Source: Pholis gunnellus (lineage: Eukaryota > Chordata > Actinopteri > Perciformes > Pholidae). Taken from it: DNA of 64,000 nucleotides. Location of the stretch: positions 15,351,154 to 15,415,153 of the forward strand of contig OU342822.1 in assembly GCA_910591455.2 (NCBI GenBank), in the 5' to 3' direction. Made by a program: the position numbers and the translations under genes. Below are positions 25,936 to 37,964 of this stretch, piece after piece (position 1 is the first letter of the stretch; every line of letters begins with the position of its first letter). The notes under the pieces are model-generated. The model saw only the letters and a list, made by a program, of their open reading frames with translations, ran no database searches and was not told the DNA's origin.

Positions 25936-28900
25936 TAAGTATAATATAAGTAATCCCCCACCTGGATGTGCACATACAGTATGTGTACAGTCTCATGGCC
26001 CTGCAATCCTTAACAAGAATGTACTACCTTGCCCCTGATTTGAACCCCCTACATCAAGCCTTATTGTCTTCCACACACCCACAGAAACACACCAATCAGG
26101 GCTAGGCAGTCATTGTACGAGGCAAAGGTCTGCAAGGCTGTTTGATAGCAGATTAGGCTGGCGTGTCAGACAAGGGAACAGGCCACACAGCAGGCAGTCA
26201 CATGCTGAATCCACACACACACACACACACAGTCACATGGAGGAGAACATTCATTCGTAAGGGCACACTCTGAAAGAAACTCAACACGAACCTTTTTGAA
26301 GCCAGACCTCAGAGGTCAAACCTGTTGCAAGCTGGTAACAACTCAGATGGTTGGATACGGCAGCAGTAATTAATAGAAAACACAGCAGGGTCTTAAACAA
26401 ATACAACTTTAAGTATCAAGCTCTGGCAACTTTCTTTCTTTTCCTCAGTCCAGAGGCATACAACTGCAGCACAGGCTTGCAAGGGGCTGGAATTTGGGAA
26501 AATACGTTATCACTAAGCTTGGGAGGTGGCTGGCATCAGTCATGACCAATCTTATCATCACCGCCTTCACTCCTCTGCAAAAGCTGTGCACTCTGCATTT
26601 CCTGATGAGAACAGTCTTCAGCACAGCTGCCACAAAAGCTTCTCCCGGGGGGGATTCGATGTCCTTGTGCAGGAGGTGCAGAATCGGCACAAGTAAATAC
26701 ACGCCACCTTAAATTAAATGAACTTGGCGGGCGATAAAGGCTTTTGCTTACCCTGGTGCGGTGGTCCAAGGAGAAATGTGGCATTGCAAGGAACACTTCA
26801 TTCAAGAAAAGCAACACAGAAGCAGCGGTATAGACAGCTGCCCATTGGGACAACCACAAGCCATTCATGATGCCTAAACAGGCATTAAGGACTTCTTATT
26901 CCTTGATAAATCCATGATAACAGCATAATCTACAGAGTTATTCTATAAACCATCGGCCATGTGCTGTGCACCGCAGGCATGTTCCAAGCAGGTGGGAAGC
27001 GCAAGGCACACAAATTTGCACTGTGGTGCCTGTTAATGACTGAACGCCCTCCACCACCGTGCCTGTCCTAACAGCTAAATTCAGGGCAAGTCAATAAAAA
27101 CAAAAAAAAGCAACCGCGTGGAGGTGAGAACACAGCTTGTTTGTGCATTCAATAAAGACACTTCACTAAAATCCTGGCTGCATGCCATCACAAAATAAGA
27201 CACTAGTATCATCCATCTTTTGGCAATCAAAGCCCCATTTGTAAATTCAATTCATGAATGAATTACTCTCAAAAAGACTTCTATGACTTATACCTATTTA
27301 CACAATAACAATTAATTTGAACATTTCATTTGAAACATAACACCCTTAAGGGGATGCATGTGTGCTTTTTGTTGCTACAGCTAAACCACAAAAAGTAGTA
27401 AATCCTACTGAAACTGGGAAAATGTCTAACACTTCCAGTTCTACTGTGGTTCCTTTTTCATATCTTGCTATAATTGTGTCCCTATCTTGGGTTCATTTTT
27501 GCTGCTGTGCAATTTTCACAGTTCTAGCAGAGCGGAGTTGAAAGAACGTAGGAAATACTAAAGGGAAAACTAATCAGTTGGCAAAATAAAGGTCCAGAGA
27601 AATATCACACAAATGCACCCTGAATGTTGCAGTCAAGTGTACGAGTGGTCAGATATGAAATGCCTAAAAATCCGGCCCTGTTGCAGTGATTGGCTCGTAC
27701 TTATTTGCTGTTGTTATCATGAGTCTGAACTTAGAACATCACAAGGACTTGGCTCTGCATTGTTGCTATCACAGCAAACGTATTGCTACTATATTGAATC
27801 ATATCAGATGCAATACATTTGCAACTATAAAATCACTGACCAGACCAACAATAATTTCCTCTCCCGAATATTCACTGTTACAAACAAGCATGTTTTTGTG
27901 ACGGTTTGGAGTGCAGGTACTGTAGCAGGAGAAGGACCCCGAACACGGACACAGATGAGGAGGCAGCAGGAGCAATTCAAGGACTTACAGGCATGAAGTC
28001 CAAAAGACAGGCAGGTAACAAAATAAAACCATCCGTGAATGAATGAATGACGTGATATTGAAACAGGGAAATATTTTACCTAAAGTTTCCGGGTTTGACC
28101 TCTTTCACTCTTGCCCACAGATCCTGACACGACCCCTCGGCTATGATGAACAAGGTAGAAAGACGAAGGAGGAACATGAACATGATTAGAGAAACAATAT
28201 GTTCGGTTTGAGAGTCACAACAGGAACGTGTCTATCATCCGCCATCTGGCGCGGTCCCATCAGTCAACACTTTTCACTCAGCCAAATATTCAGTTAACGG
28301 TTTAAATCAAACAAGTTTATTGACAGAGATGACATAAATTAGGCGGGAACACATGCTAATGTGCGAATGTGCTTAGAAGACAGGAGGAGGAATGTACTTT
28401 GGTTTAAACAGCAGAGGAGAATAATCAAAGTTAAGGCCACTGATCTCAAAGTGTTAAATATTCTCTCCTTTATTTAGTCAGCTGCCAGCTGGAATCTGCG
28501 ATTTCAGTCAACCACAGTGAACTGGTCTGCGGAGGTATCTGATAGTTTAGTGTTGTGCTCATCGGCACTTTGGCACCAGATGTTCATTGTTCAGGTTCAG
28601 GTTTTTGTCCCTGACAAAGAGGTTCAATCGACTGAATGTGAAGATATTTGTTCTTATTAGGTTATCTTGGGTTGTGCAACACACCCAGAAGTTTTTCGTG
28701 TATTCCATTTCTTACCTCTCCGATAATAAGCAAACAACAACAACAACATGCACCTGGTGGTATTTTCCATCACTTGCATCACCTTGCTGATAGGGCCAGT
28801 GTGTCCAAGCTTGTACAAGTATAATATTTATATCTAGTGAGCATAACATCTATGGAAACAACAATTCTTCCTCCCAATAAATTCAGTGTTTGTCAAGACG

Positions 28901-29055
28901 AAGACCGGACCCTGAAGAAATAGGGAAGCCAATCGTTGTGTTTAGATGGCTGTGATCATATCACTGTGCAAAAGAGAAAAAGCAGTCAAGACAAGGACCT
29001 CTGTCTGACCTCTTTGATACTGCTCCCTTTCTGTCACACAAACACAAGCACAAAG

Positions 29056-29086
<31 letters not shown>

Positions 29087-30184
29087 CACATACACCTACA
29101 CGCTGACACACATGGTCTGGTGGTGTTGCTGATGTTGGCACATTTGCTCTCTGGGACAAGAGCTGCTTCATTGGCACTGATTACCGTTTTATCCTTTCCC
29201 TGCAAACACCAGCCAACATCACCCTGCATACCAATAGACTACACCAACCAGAGGGAGATAAAGGGGAGGAGGGGAAGAGCGGAAGGCAAAGAAACGAGGA
29301 AGTGTGCAGGCCTGGGCCATATGGCCATTGTTTTCAATTTACAAAACTGTCTTTGGCCTTATTCTTTAACACCTCACAAAAACGTTTCACCTTTTTTATT
29401 CACAATCACATTCACACTCCATGATGTTGAGACACTTTTTGGGGACATGGCACGGAGAAGCAAGACACAGCAGGACAGCACAGCAGCAGCAGCGCTGTGT
29501 GAAACACTGTGGTTAAGCCAGCCGCTGCGTGGATTTTAATGCGCGTCTATTCATGCTGCTACCATATCGGACGAAGATAGACTCACATTACAGCAGTGAT
29601 TTACTACATGATACAAATCATATATCAAATAAGTCTTGTTGAATATATGACAGCATTTTAAAAAAAAAAAACGTTTGTATAATATATTTGCTGAGAAGCG
29701 CAATGGATTTCTGCTCAAAATGTTCCACACTCTAATACAACACTCTATTAAATTAAATGAATAAATGTTTTCCTTCAGAGGTTAGACATTTTACAAATAA
29801 TCCTGTTCAGGATGGACCCTGACTATGACCATGTCAAATCTGAAGAAATGTGGTGGCTGATGTTAGCAAACTTTATAATTCCACTCACTATATATTACAG
29901 TCAGTCCACTGACTTGATTACTTTCCTCTTGCTGCTGCTACATTACAGTGAGACTGTCTACCAGCTGAAGAACGTTTCAGTATATATATAATATTCAGTG
30001 TAGTAGTACAGCTTGGAGCAGCAGAATAGACCCTATTACAGTCTGTAAACAATGATGACGTACGTAAGTGTTTGCACACAGTTCGGCAATGGAAGAGCAG
30101 CAGTGTGCAAGGGCACCACCAAGGCACCAAACACCAAAGATTGCCAAAGTAACCAAAATGAATTGACTTTCCAGATCTGTGTGC
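25936..30184. other. intergenic, no gene seen
   Basis: Chance frames only. It has CA runs at 26213-26231 and 29056-29079. A fragment at about 27915-28145 (GAGGAGGCAGCAGGAGCAAT, then AAAAGACAGGCAGGTAAC) looks like part of a dispersed repeat but is not classified. Confidence 0.55.
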
Positions 30185-30520
30185 TATGTGTCACAGCCCG
30201 GCTCAGAGACTGAAACAAGAACAGGGCGACAACGAGCTGGCGGCCAAAAAAGAAACAATTTATTTGTCTCGCCAAAAACAAGTAGCACAATGTTCACAGC
30301 AGATTACACCACGACAGCACCAACTGTCGTGAGCCCGTCAACAACCATCTTCCTTTGGCTCCCTGCTGCCAACTGAAAAGGGTATTTGTTAGGCCCCAGC
30401 CACACCGGCACAGGTGCTGCTCATCCGGCTGACGAGCCTCCAATCAGCACCTGCAACACAGGAAACACAACGGGGCACCCAGTGCATGATAGGAGAAGGG
30501 TCGTCACAGGTAGAATACAT
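30185..30520. repeat. unclassified dispersed repeat-like block
   Basis: The block starts TGTGTCACAGCCCGGCTCAG (about 30186) and ends GAAGGGTCGTCACAGG (about 30496). Its GC content is raised relative to its flanks, and it has ACAATTTATTTGTCTCGCC in the middle. It reads like a mobile-element remnant, but I cannot name the family and it carries no coding frame. Confidence 0.25.
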
Positions 30521-33500
30521 CAGCAAATGGCCCAATATTTAGTGGCAAGATGTATACATGTTGGTGTATTATTTGGTGGTGAAACTTAGCTCGCAATATT
30601 ACACCAGCAGAAACGTTTCAGTCACTAGATGCTTCCAACTGCAGTCATGCACAGAACGTCAAATACCATGACAAAGACTCACACAAAGGGTGTTGACTTT
30701 ATTGGGTTTTAAAATGGGCGCTACAAACACGAATGTTTGTTAATAGTCCGGTGGTAGTCAACACATTTATTAGCTTGAAGCCGCATGCGTCTGCGGTGGC
30801 TCGTATAGTGACACTAACAGGACGCGTTGGTGTCTACGCCCACCATACGTGAGTTCACTACCAGCAACTGCTGCATTCGGCTGAAAGTCACCACGTTAAC
30901 TTGTTAAACTGAAACAGGTGTTGCTCTGAAACGGCTGTGATTCTGTCGCAATTCTCTAGAACTTGAGTCCGCTGTTGAAAGAGTCGATTCTGACAACTTA
31001 ACGTGCAACAACCAGATGTTACGATGCTGTTAGTTTTAATGTTTAGAGCTTGCTAACTCGTCTGGAGCAAAATGCCAAATAATATTTTTGGCACAGACGG
31101 GAGTGAAACACATTAAAGATTAAAAGTTACACTTACAGCGCCCAATAAACTATGTTTGGTTTTGATTTACGCCACTGCACAGTTCATTGAGCAACGACCT
31201 TCCGTCAACTCAGCATATTGGACACTATGATTTTGTTAACTATGTAGCATCACACTGAGCTATAATTCTGTTCTGTCAGTTCAGTATCGAAAGCTAGAAT
31301 TCAGCATATCGGCCTTTTACTGCTCGCACACACACACACACACACAGGTCTGTGAAAGGTACAGGTCTTTTCAGAGCAAAGCGACTGTAGCAGCAATAAG
31401 TTGGAGATGCAGAGGAGTTGAATTTGCAGAAGTTAACATTCACGGCCACATCGATGGGCTTCAGATGTGTCAGATGAGGGCCCCCTGAATGAGTCACAGT
31501 CCGCAGTCTGAGGAGAGCTGATAAGACCCGGCGGAAGACCTGCTTTTCAGTGGGAGACAGATGGAGTTGGAACAAAACACATGAGACACACACAAACACA
31601 CACACAACCTGTCCACACACACACACACACACACACACACAAGATGGAAATATAGTGTCAGAGAAAAAAGGATTTGGGTGACATTTTCTTATATTACCTT
31701 TATAAACACATGTCTGTCACAGTTGATGAAAAGATTGCAAATATTGCAAATCCTTTTTTTATTGAAGAATGAGAAGATTTGATCAGCTTTGAATAATATC
31801 AAAGTCTAAACATAGATAAAACCCAATATAATCGGAACAAAATGACTAAACTTTAAATGTAACTCAATTACAACGATCACAAACACTTTCGCCTCCATTC
31901 TTTAGAGGGACATTGTTGTGCAAAGGCAAACCGTACAACAGATGAAGTTGTTTCGCTTCACAAAGGGAGGACCGTCTGTATTAGGAGACACATGGAGGGA
32001 GACTTTTGGAACTGGTGGTACACAGAAAGACTTTTGCCAATTCAATCCTTCATGTTGGCAAAAGGAGTGTTTTGTGAGCAAACTATGGCAATTGCTTCCC
32101 TTGTTGAATTGCGCGACGTCTAGGGACAGCTTGATGCCATATGTGACTGCCTGGATGTGAACCAGGGTCTTTGAGCCAGCAAAAGCCTAAACTGTTTAGA
32201 CATTACAGAACATCTTTATTACAGGTATATTGTTCCAAAACAGCAAATAACGGCAAGCATGCTTGGTTTCTTTATGCAGACATGAAGCAAATTGTTGCCA
32301 TTATCACTTGTAGCAACATCCACCATCTCGAGATGTCTCTCTCTGCTTGTCAGTAAAAACAGATGACGCTCTGACATGATGGCAAACATCATTTATGGCA
32401 TGATTAATATGATGAGACAGCCTAATTGATTCTCACTAGGACTTTTGCCATTTATCTGATTATTTATGCAGTACAGCACTTTGGGCCCCTATTCAATATC
32501 TTATGAAAATCTAAAAGAGGTTTGTTGACAGAGAGAGTGGCGCCACTCAGCCGTGCTGCGAGACAAAGGTGCAGGTCATTGTCTCGCTTCTGCCACTTTG
32601 AATCTAGTCCAGTCAGCAAACTATCACAGCGTGCACGGACCGCACAGCCCCCGGTTATTAGCAAAGACATACAGATGGCTGACATAAACTATAGGCCCGA
32701 CGCCACATGCGAAGAATTTAAGATAGCACCGGCTCCCAGAGTTTCAGCAGTTTGGTTGTTTTGCGTATTCTTGCCCTCCTATTGGTTAGTAGTTTGCTTT
32801 TTTTTTTAAATAACTCATGACTGTTCATTTAGATTAGACAGACCTGGAAGTAAGGGTGAAATGCTGCCCCCTACTTATTTGGAGCAAGTGCCCAGGCATT
32901 ACACATTGCACCTTTAAATGACAATAGCTCTGAGCAGAGCCCCATGCACTTAAAAATGTGAAGCGAACAGTCCATTGCTCCTCAGACAATGGAACCAGGA
33001 TCAAGTCCCCGTGGTGATGAAGCATTCACCCTGCTGAGGAGTTCCTGCATAAAGCACTTCAGGTGTGAATGTGCATATGGAGCAATCCATTTTTGTCAGC
33101 AAAACAGCACCGTGGTTAAAAAGAAAAATACATTTAAAAACATAATTTGCGTTCTTTTGAATTGTGCCAGTGCAGGTTTGTATACTATAATTGCTTATTA
33201 TGTGGTTTAACCACGCAAACACGCTGAGTTGCATTGCTTCTCTTTCCCAGTATGATAAAGACCATGCTCTGTTCCAGAAATAACACCCCAAAGCAAAGTC
33301 TTCACTGTGATTTTAGATATGACGATGATGTAGATGGCTACCATCTGCAGCACCCAAGCACCTACAATCACAGTCGCAAACAGAATCCGTGCTGGAGGGT
33401 ATAATTGCTTTAACACAGTGTTTCCCGACTCAAGCGATGGGTATTTTTTATTTAACACACATGCCCCAAAACAACACCAATTAGATATTTTGTTTTGCAG

Positions 33501-33854
33501 ATGTGTTCTTTCATTTATATCACATTACAGCTGAAACCGTTGCCAAACAACGTCTGGGGTTCCGTCACTGCCAATATATGCCGGCAAGTTTAATTCTGAT
33601 ACGATAACCATTGGGCAAAAATTCATTATAAGGGTTCCAACTATATACACATGTGGCACTGGTGTGAATAATTGTCATCTGGCATTTACATAAGTGTTAT
33701 TATGTACCGTGACACACAGACTGAGGAGGTAATTGTAGAGTAATTGTTGGCTTGGCTTTTCTGCTTCCTGTTCTGTTTTGGCTCTTCACTTCATATATCA
33801 CAGAACTGTTTCTTACGCAGGTCAACGGCTCTCCCGCAACCATGGCACCAAGCT
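30521..33854. other. intergenic, no gene seen
   Basis: No credible gene. CA runs at about 31327-31347 and 31614-31641. The segment at 32850-32915 (GCTGCCCCCTACTTATTTGG then TTGCACCTTTAAATG) looks like the tail of a common fish repeat. Confidence 0.55.
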
Positions 33855-34215
33855 CACCAATTTAATTTAAAAGCATACTATGCGGGAGTTGTGGCTTACT
33901 GCTTGTAAACACAACATTCAAAGTTGGCCCCCTCCAGCCCCACGAATCAACGACACCAGAAGCGCACGTCTCCTGGCGGCGGTTGCCAGGACACAGCACA
34001 GTGGACCACCTGCAGCGTCACATGCGGTGGCAAAAGTGAAAGCCAACCCCAGATTCATTCTTGTTTTGGAACTAGCTATGTCCACTTGGGGTTTCGCCTC
34101 GCTTTATTCGCGTTTTACTTCCAGTTCTGTGTGCTCCATTAGCTTCCTCTTGGATGCGTGCATGCACATATGTGGGGGCTACACACCCAGTGGCTATACG
34201 TCCAGATTAAACACA
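33855..34215. repeat. probable dispersed repeat with chance thrombospondin-like motif
   Basis: Begins near AAAAGCATACTATGCGGG (33871) and continues through moderately GC-rich sequence to about 34215, style typical of decayed fish repeats. One frame within it (34002-34031) reads WTTCSVTCGG, the core of a thrombospondin type 1 repeat. No further TSR cysteines in the correct spacing, and no exon boundaries, are convincing. Confidence 0.3.
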
Positions 34216-35129
34216 GCAAAATAAGAAATAAATAAGAAAATACAGACAGATGGCAAGGTTTCCGCAGATACAAACACTCCCCACACACTTCTTTATAAGC
34301 GACGATTGAGCGGGATTTTTTTTGAGTCCATAAATTGTTTTTTAGGAACTTCCTGAGCCATAAATTCATTCCCATGAAATAATAGTCAGTTTCTTCCTTT
34401 TTGCGGTGGATCTTCTCCAGTGCACTGCTTCTAAAGAGAAGGAATGAATTGCAGGAGATTTGATTGGTGCACCACCTCACTGCTCAACCACCACCAAAAG
34501 CACACCTTTTGCACTCAAACTTACCAAATATCAGTTGTACGCCGTACAACAGGGAATTGATTGGTTTGTGCTGTACACCAATAGCAATTATGATGAACAT
34601 TTTTTTAACTGACCTTTGCTCTGTGTTCTGTACCTACATCCTGACCCCCTGGAAAGGCTCAAGCAAGAAGAAGATCTTACCCACAGGGATCAATATTGCC
34701 AAAGAGAAGCAGCGTACTGGACATTTTATTTTGTGCTACCTTGGTTTTTATACACTCTTTTAATGATTTGGTGATTTGGAGAGTAGAACGCTGAAATACC
34801 ACCAGCACACAAAGTGATATACAGGTGATACAGGTCTTTAAAATGTTGACATGACATGGTGTCCATTTCTATGTGCTGATATCAGCTTTAACGCAAACGC
34901 ATACCCATCTTGTGCCTCAAAGGTTTATGACCTCATGGAGTGCTGTTTCTTCTCACAAGACAAACCCTTTATGATGCGTGGAGATATTTTTCAGTCTAAC
35001 TGTCGATAAATGTACATTGTCAGCAAAAGTGTGATTGCATGCAGGGGTGCAGTGCAACACACATCATGGTGTTGTATAAAATGTCGGCTTGCACTAGAGA
35101 CAGAGAGAAAAAAAGAGTTTTGTGGCTGG

Positions 35130-35131
<2 letters not shown>

Positions 35132-35167
<36 letters not shown>

Positions 35168-35178
35168 TGTGTGTGTGA
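35132..35178. repeat. (GT)n microsatellite, one interruption
   Basis: 33 pure bases, a TT interruption at 35164-35165, then a further GT run. Confidence 0.97.
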
Positions 35179-35687
35179 GTCAATAAGTGACACAGATGGA
35201 CACATTGAAGTTTGAATACACTTAAGCATACATTTGCGGACATCTGAATGTGTGTGTGTGTGTGTGTCAGTCTGTTTCATCTGCATGGTATGGCACTGCA
35301 GCGTATATGATTTAGTTAGTAATTAGGGAATAGAGACGTATCCAATTATTGGGGTTGTGAAATATCACCCTGTCTCAGTAGTTATTCCAGTACTGCCTTA
35401 TTATTACACCAGCTGCATATATGATTAGGTGTGCGTGTGTGAAAGAGAGAGAGAGAAAAAGAAAACGAAAGAAGGAGAGAGAAAATACAATATGTGTGTG
35501 TCCAGGAAAGGCGGCCTCTACAAAGGAAACTCATTTCTGCTCATTGTAGATTATAGGTGGCAGGACCACATGCCCGCAGGTGCTGCAGCCAAAGCCATTG
35601 CTGACAGTCTCATGACACCTCATGTGTGTGTGGGAGCCAGGGTACTACTGGTACTACTTTTCTCTGCCTGTCTGACTTTAAGTACAT

Positions 35688-35689
<2 letters not shown>

Positions 35690-35722
<33 letters not shown>
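35690..35722. repeat. (CA)16 microsatellite
   Basis: Pure 33-base CA run. Confidence 0.97.
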
Positions 35723-35727
<5 letters not shown>

Positions 35728-35893
35728 AAAGGTGAGTACTACATCACAAACTTATACCACTCTTGCAGGACTGTACAAACAAATATAAGGCAATCAATCA
35801 GATACACATACTCCTGCTCTCACAAGGAGGTGTAAATACATAGAGGGACAAACCCACGGTTGCATGGATTACTGTTTGTGTCTGTGTGTGTCT

Positions 35894-35898
<5 letters not shown>

Positions 35899-35961
<63 letters not shown>
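35899..35961. repeat. (TG)31 microsatellite
   Basis: Pure 63-base TG run with degenerate GT flanks on both sides. Confidence 0.98.
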
Positions 35962-35963
<2 letters not shown>

Positions 35964-36548
35964 GTGTGTAGGTGTGTGTGGAAGAGGGTGAAAATTTGCA
36001 CAATCATATCTCACCCAGTGAAAAAGCCACCCATCCGCTCTGCCTGTCACCAGTGGAAACAAAGAACAGGGACCGTTCTATGTCAGCAACTGGAGGGCTG
36101 CTATCTCCAGCCATCTGGGAGAGGAAAAAGATAAAGATACTCTGAGGAGCTCTCCGGATGCTGCCGAAAAAAAGAAGAAAAAAAAGATTTCCAATGTGGA
36201 GGTAGACAGAACATTCACCTCATAGAGGGGTCGACATAAACCGCGAGATGGCTATCTGCTGCGGGCAGTGATGAAAAGACACGTGACAAAGGAGTGTGGA
36301 TGATATGAGTGTACTCAGATTTAGCTTCCAAGCACAATATGTAGAGGTTCACAATATTATGCAAAAGTGAGCCTGAAATTCAATATGCATTTTAATTTCC
36401 GTCATGTGTTGTTCAGACACAAGACACAACATCAATGCAAAGTAAAATATTATAGAGTGAGTATTAAACTCCCTGTAGACTCCTTTGTTTTCTTCCTATA
36501 GTACACCAACACACACCTGCCTCCAGCCCCTCCCTTTATCGTCTCCAC

Positions 36549-36549
<1 letters not shown>

Positions 36550-36608
<59 letters not shown>
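36550..36608. repeat. (AC)29 microsatellite upstream of the lratd1 promoter
   Basis: Pure 59-base AC run ending about 380 bases before the first CCAAT box of lratd1 and about 560 bases before the predicted start site. Long alternating purine-pyrimidine runs can adopt Z-DNA. Confidence 0.98.
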
Positions 36609-36611
<3 letters not shown>

Positions 36612-36984
36612 AGAACAAGTGATGCAGCAGTGAAGCTAGTGAAGCATGTGGAAATAATTTACAAGTTACACATGGGAGCTGCAGGACAGATCCTGCTCTG
36701 GCATTCTGGAAGGTGGGAACACATTTATCATGTCATACAGCAACAGTGCGCATGTGATAAGGGTGCACATTTGGAGTATTTTGGAGATAGTAGAAATGTT
36801 TATAGCACATCAGAGCGCAATAAAAACTCGAGCTTCTCTCATATGCCCGCCTTGAGATATGCAGGCTGTTATCACTGCTGACTGTTGCCTTGAAAACCCG
36901 CCTGCACGGACTCATGTAGAGAATTCCACAGCTCTCTGACAACAAAAACCATGCCACGGTAACAGCCGCCTATCGCCGCCAGCC

Positions 36985-37165
36985 GCTCTGCGCGCACCCG
37001 ATTGGCTCCTGTGATTGACTGGCACACGCCTCCAAGGTACCCATTGGCTGGGTGGTAATGGACCCGTGACTTCGCTCCAGTAAAACCCACTGAGGGCGGA
37101 GCGAGCCGGCTGAGGCGGAGCTCTCCTTGGTACTTAAATGGATCTGGTGCTGAAAGAAGTGAAGT
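36985..37165 (+). promoter_or_regulatory. lratd1: lratd1 core promoter (CCAAT/GC-box)
   Basis: A GC-rich stretch stands out from its AT-rich surroundings. It carries two inverted CCAAT boxes in the form ATTGGCT (ATTGG at 37001-37005 and 37043-37047), which are NF-Y-type sites 42 bp apart. GC boxes follow (GGGCGG at 37094-37099, GAGGCGGAG at 37112-37120), and then a weak TATA-like TTAAAT at 37134-37139. Initiation about 25-30 bp further on would be near 37165. A TGATTGACTGG at 37012-37022 resembles a PBX-type site. The layout is typical of a CpG-type promoter; the start site itself is inferred. Confidence 0.6.
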
Positions 37166-37333
37166 ACTAGCAGGCACGACTGCCGGAGCGCCCGGTGCGC
37201 GGTGCGAAGAGTGAGAGAAAAGTGTGTGAAGAAAGAGGGAAGGAGAAGAAAGAGAAGGAGAGCAGGGGACCGTGCAGCCCTCTGTACTAATGGACCATAC
37301 GGATATTTAACCATTTGCCCGGGGAGCGCACAG
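37165..37333 (+). other. lratd1: lratd1 predicted non-coding exon 1 (5' UTR)
   Basis: The transcript start is inferred from the promoter layout. The exon ends at the best donor in the region, CAG|GTATCC (exon end 37333). The stretch is purine-rich and contains one ATG, at 37290, which opens a 6-codon upstream ORF (37290-37310, stop TAA). As I recall, mammalian LRATD1 also has its whole CDS in one exon preceded by a 5' UTR exon, which fits this model. Confidence 0.5.
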
Positions 37334-37810
37334 GTATCCTCTTTTTCTCCAGTTTCTCCTCATGTTGCGCCGTGCGTAAAGACACAGGGTTCGCCTTTTA
37401 TCACAGTGCTTTCTCCTTCCTCACTGTTTAGCAGCTGCAAACCTCATACTATTTTTTCCTCCCTTTTTTTCTTACCTATGTTTTCTGCATGGGAACCGCG
37501 GACTCATTTACATTCCACTGGAATTAATGATTGACTAATGGGTGTGAAGGGAGCAAGGGGCATTGGATCATTGATTGTGTTAGTGTTCTCTTTCGGCTCA
37601 ATAACACGAGAGAGCTCTTGCCCCTCAATACGGGGGACTGCTGAGAAGTGTTGAGTGCGTTCTTATACTCTCTTATCTATTGAGCAGAGGGGTTTAAATG
37701 CAGCCATGCGTTCAAGCATAATGTGTTTTGTTCCATGAAAGCTATATTTTACGCTATTGAAAGCCCCTCTCTCTATCACTCTCTCCGTCTTTCTCCCCCT
37801 CTCCTTCACA
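37334..37810 (+). other. lratd1: lratd1 predicted 5' UTR intron
   Basis: GT at 37334 and AG at 37809-37810 would bound a 477-bp intron. The 3' end has a long pyrimidine tract (about 37767-37808, repeated CTCTC and TTTCTCCCC) directly before CACAG, a strong acceptor. The tract lies inside the in-frame upstream extension of the lratd1 reading frame, which is why that extension is not taken as protein. Confidence 0.5.
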
Positions 37811-37823
37811 GACACCGCAGTCC

Positions 37824-37964
37824 ATGCCTCTGCCTTGCCAGGTCATTGATGGGAAATCAACTGGATCGGATCACCCACCTCAACTACAGCGAGCTGCCCA
37901 CGGGGGATCCGTCCGGGCTGGAGAAGGACGAGCTTCGGGTCGGGGTCGCCTACTTCTTCTCTGA
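37824..37964 (+). other. upstream ORF overlapping the lratd1 start (46 codons)
   Basis: An ATG at 37824 lies 25 bases before the lratd1 ATG in another frame and stays open to TGA at 37962-37964. It therefore overlaps the first 116 bases of the CDS. Its start context is poor (T at -3, C at +4). The main ATG also lacks a purine at -3 but has G at +4. If the predicted acceptor at 37810 is used, every transcript carries this uORF, and lratd1 translation would depend on leaky scanning. A translated peptide is not claimed. Confidence 0.4.

Larger units (their letters stand above)
34216..36540. other. intergenic, no gene seen
   Basis: No credible gene. It is crowded with GT/CA microsatellites (35132-35178, 35249-35267, 35690-35722, 35899-35961), and the frames reported there are repeat translations. 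Confidence 0.6.

Noticed and set aside
29120..29539. 139-codon frame starting near a CA array
   Set aside because: No domain and no conserved motif; the start is an arbitrary alternative codon.
37723..37848. 42-codon in-frame N-terminal extension of lratd1
   Set aside because: It passes through a long pyrimidine tract ending in CACAG, a splice acceptor, and LRATD1 orthologues begin at MGNQ.
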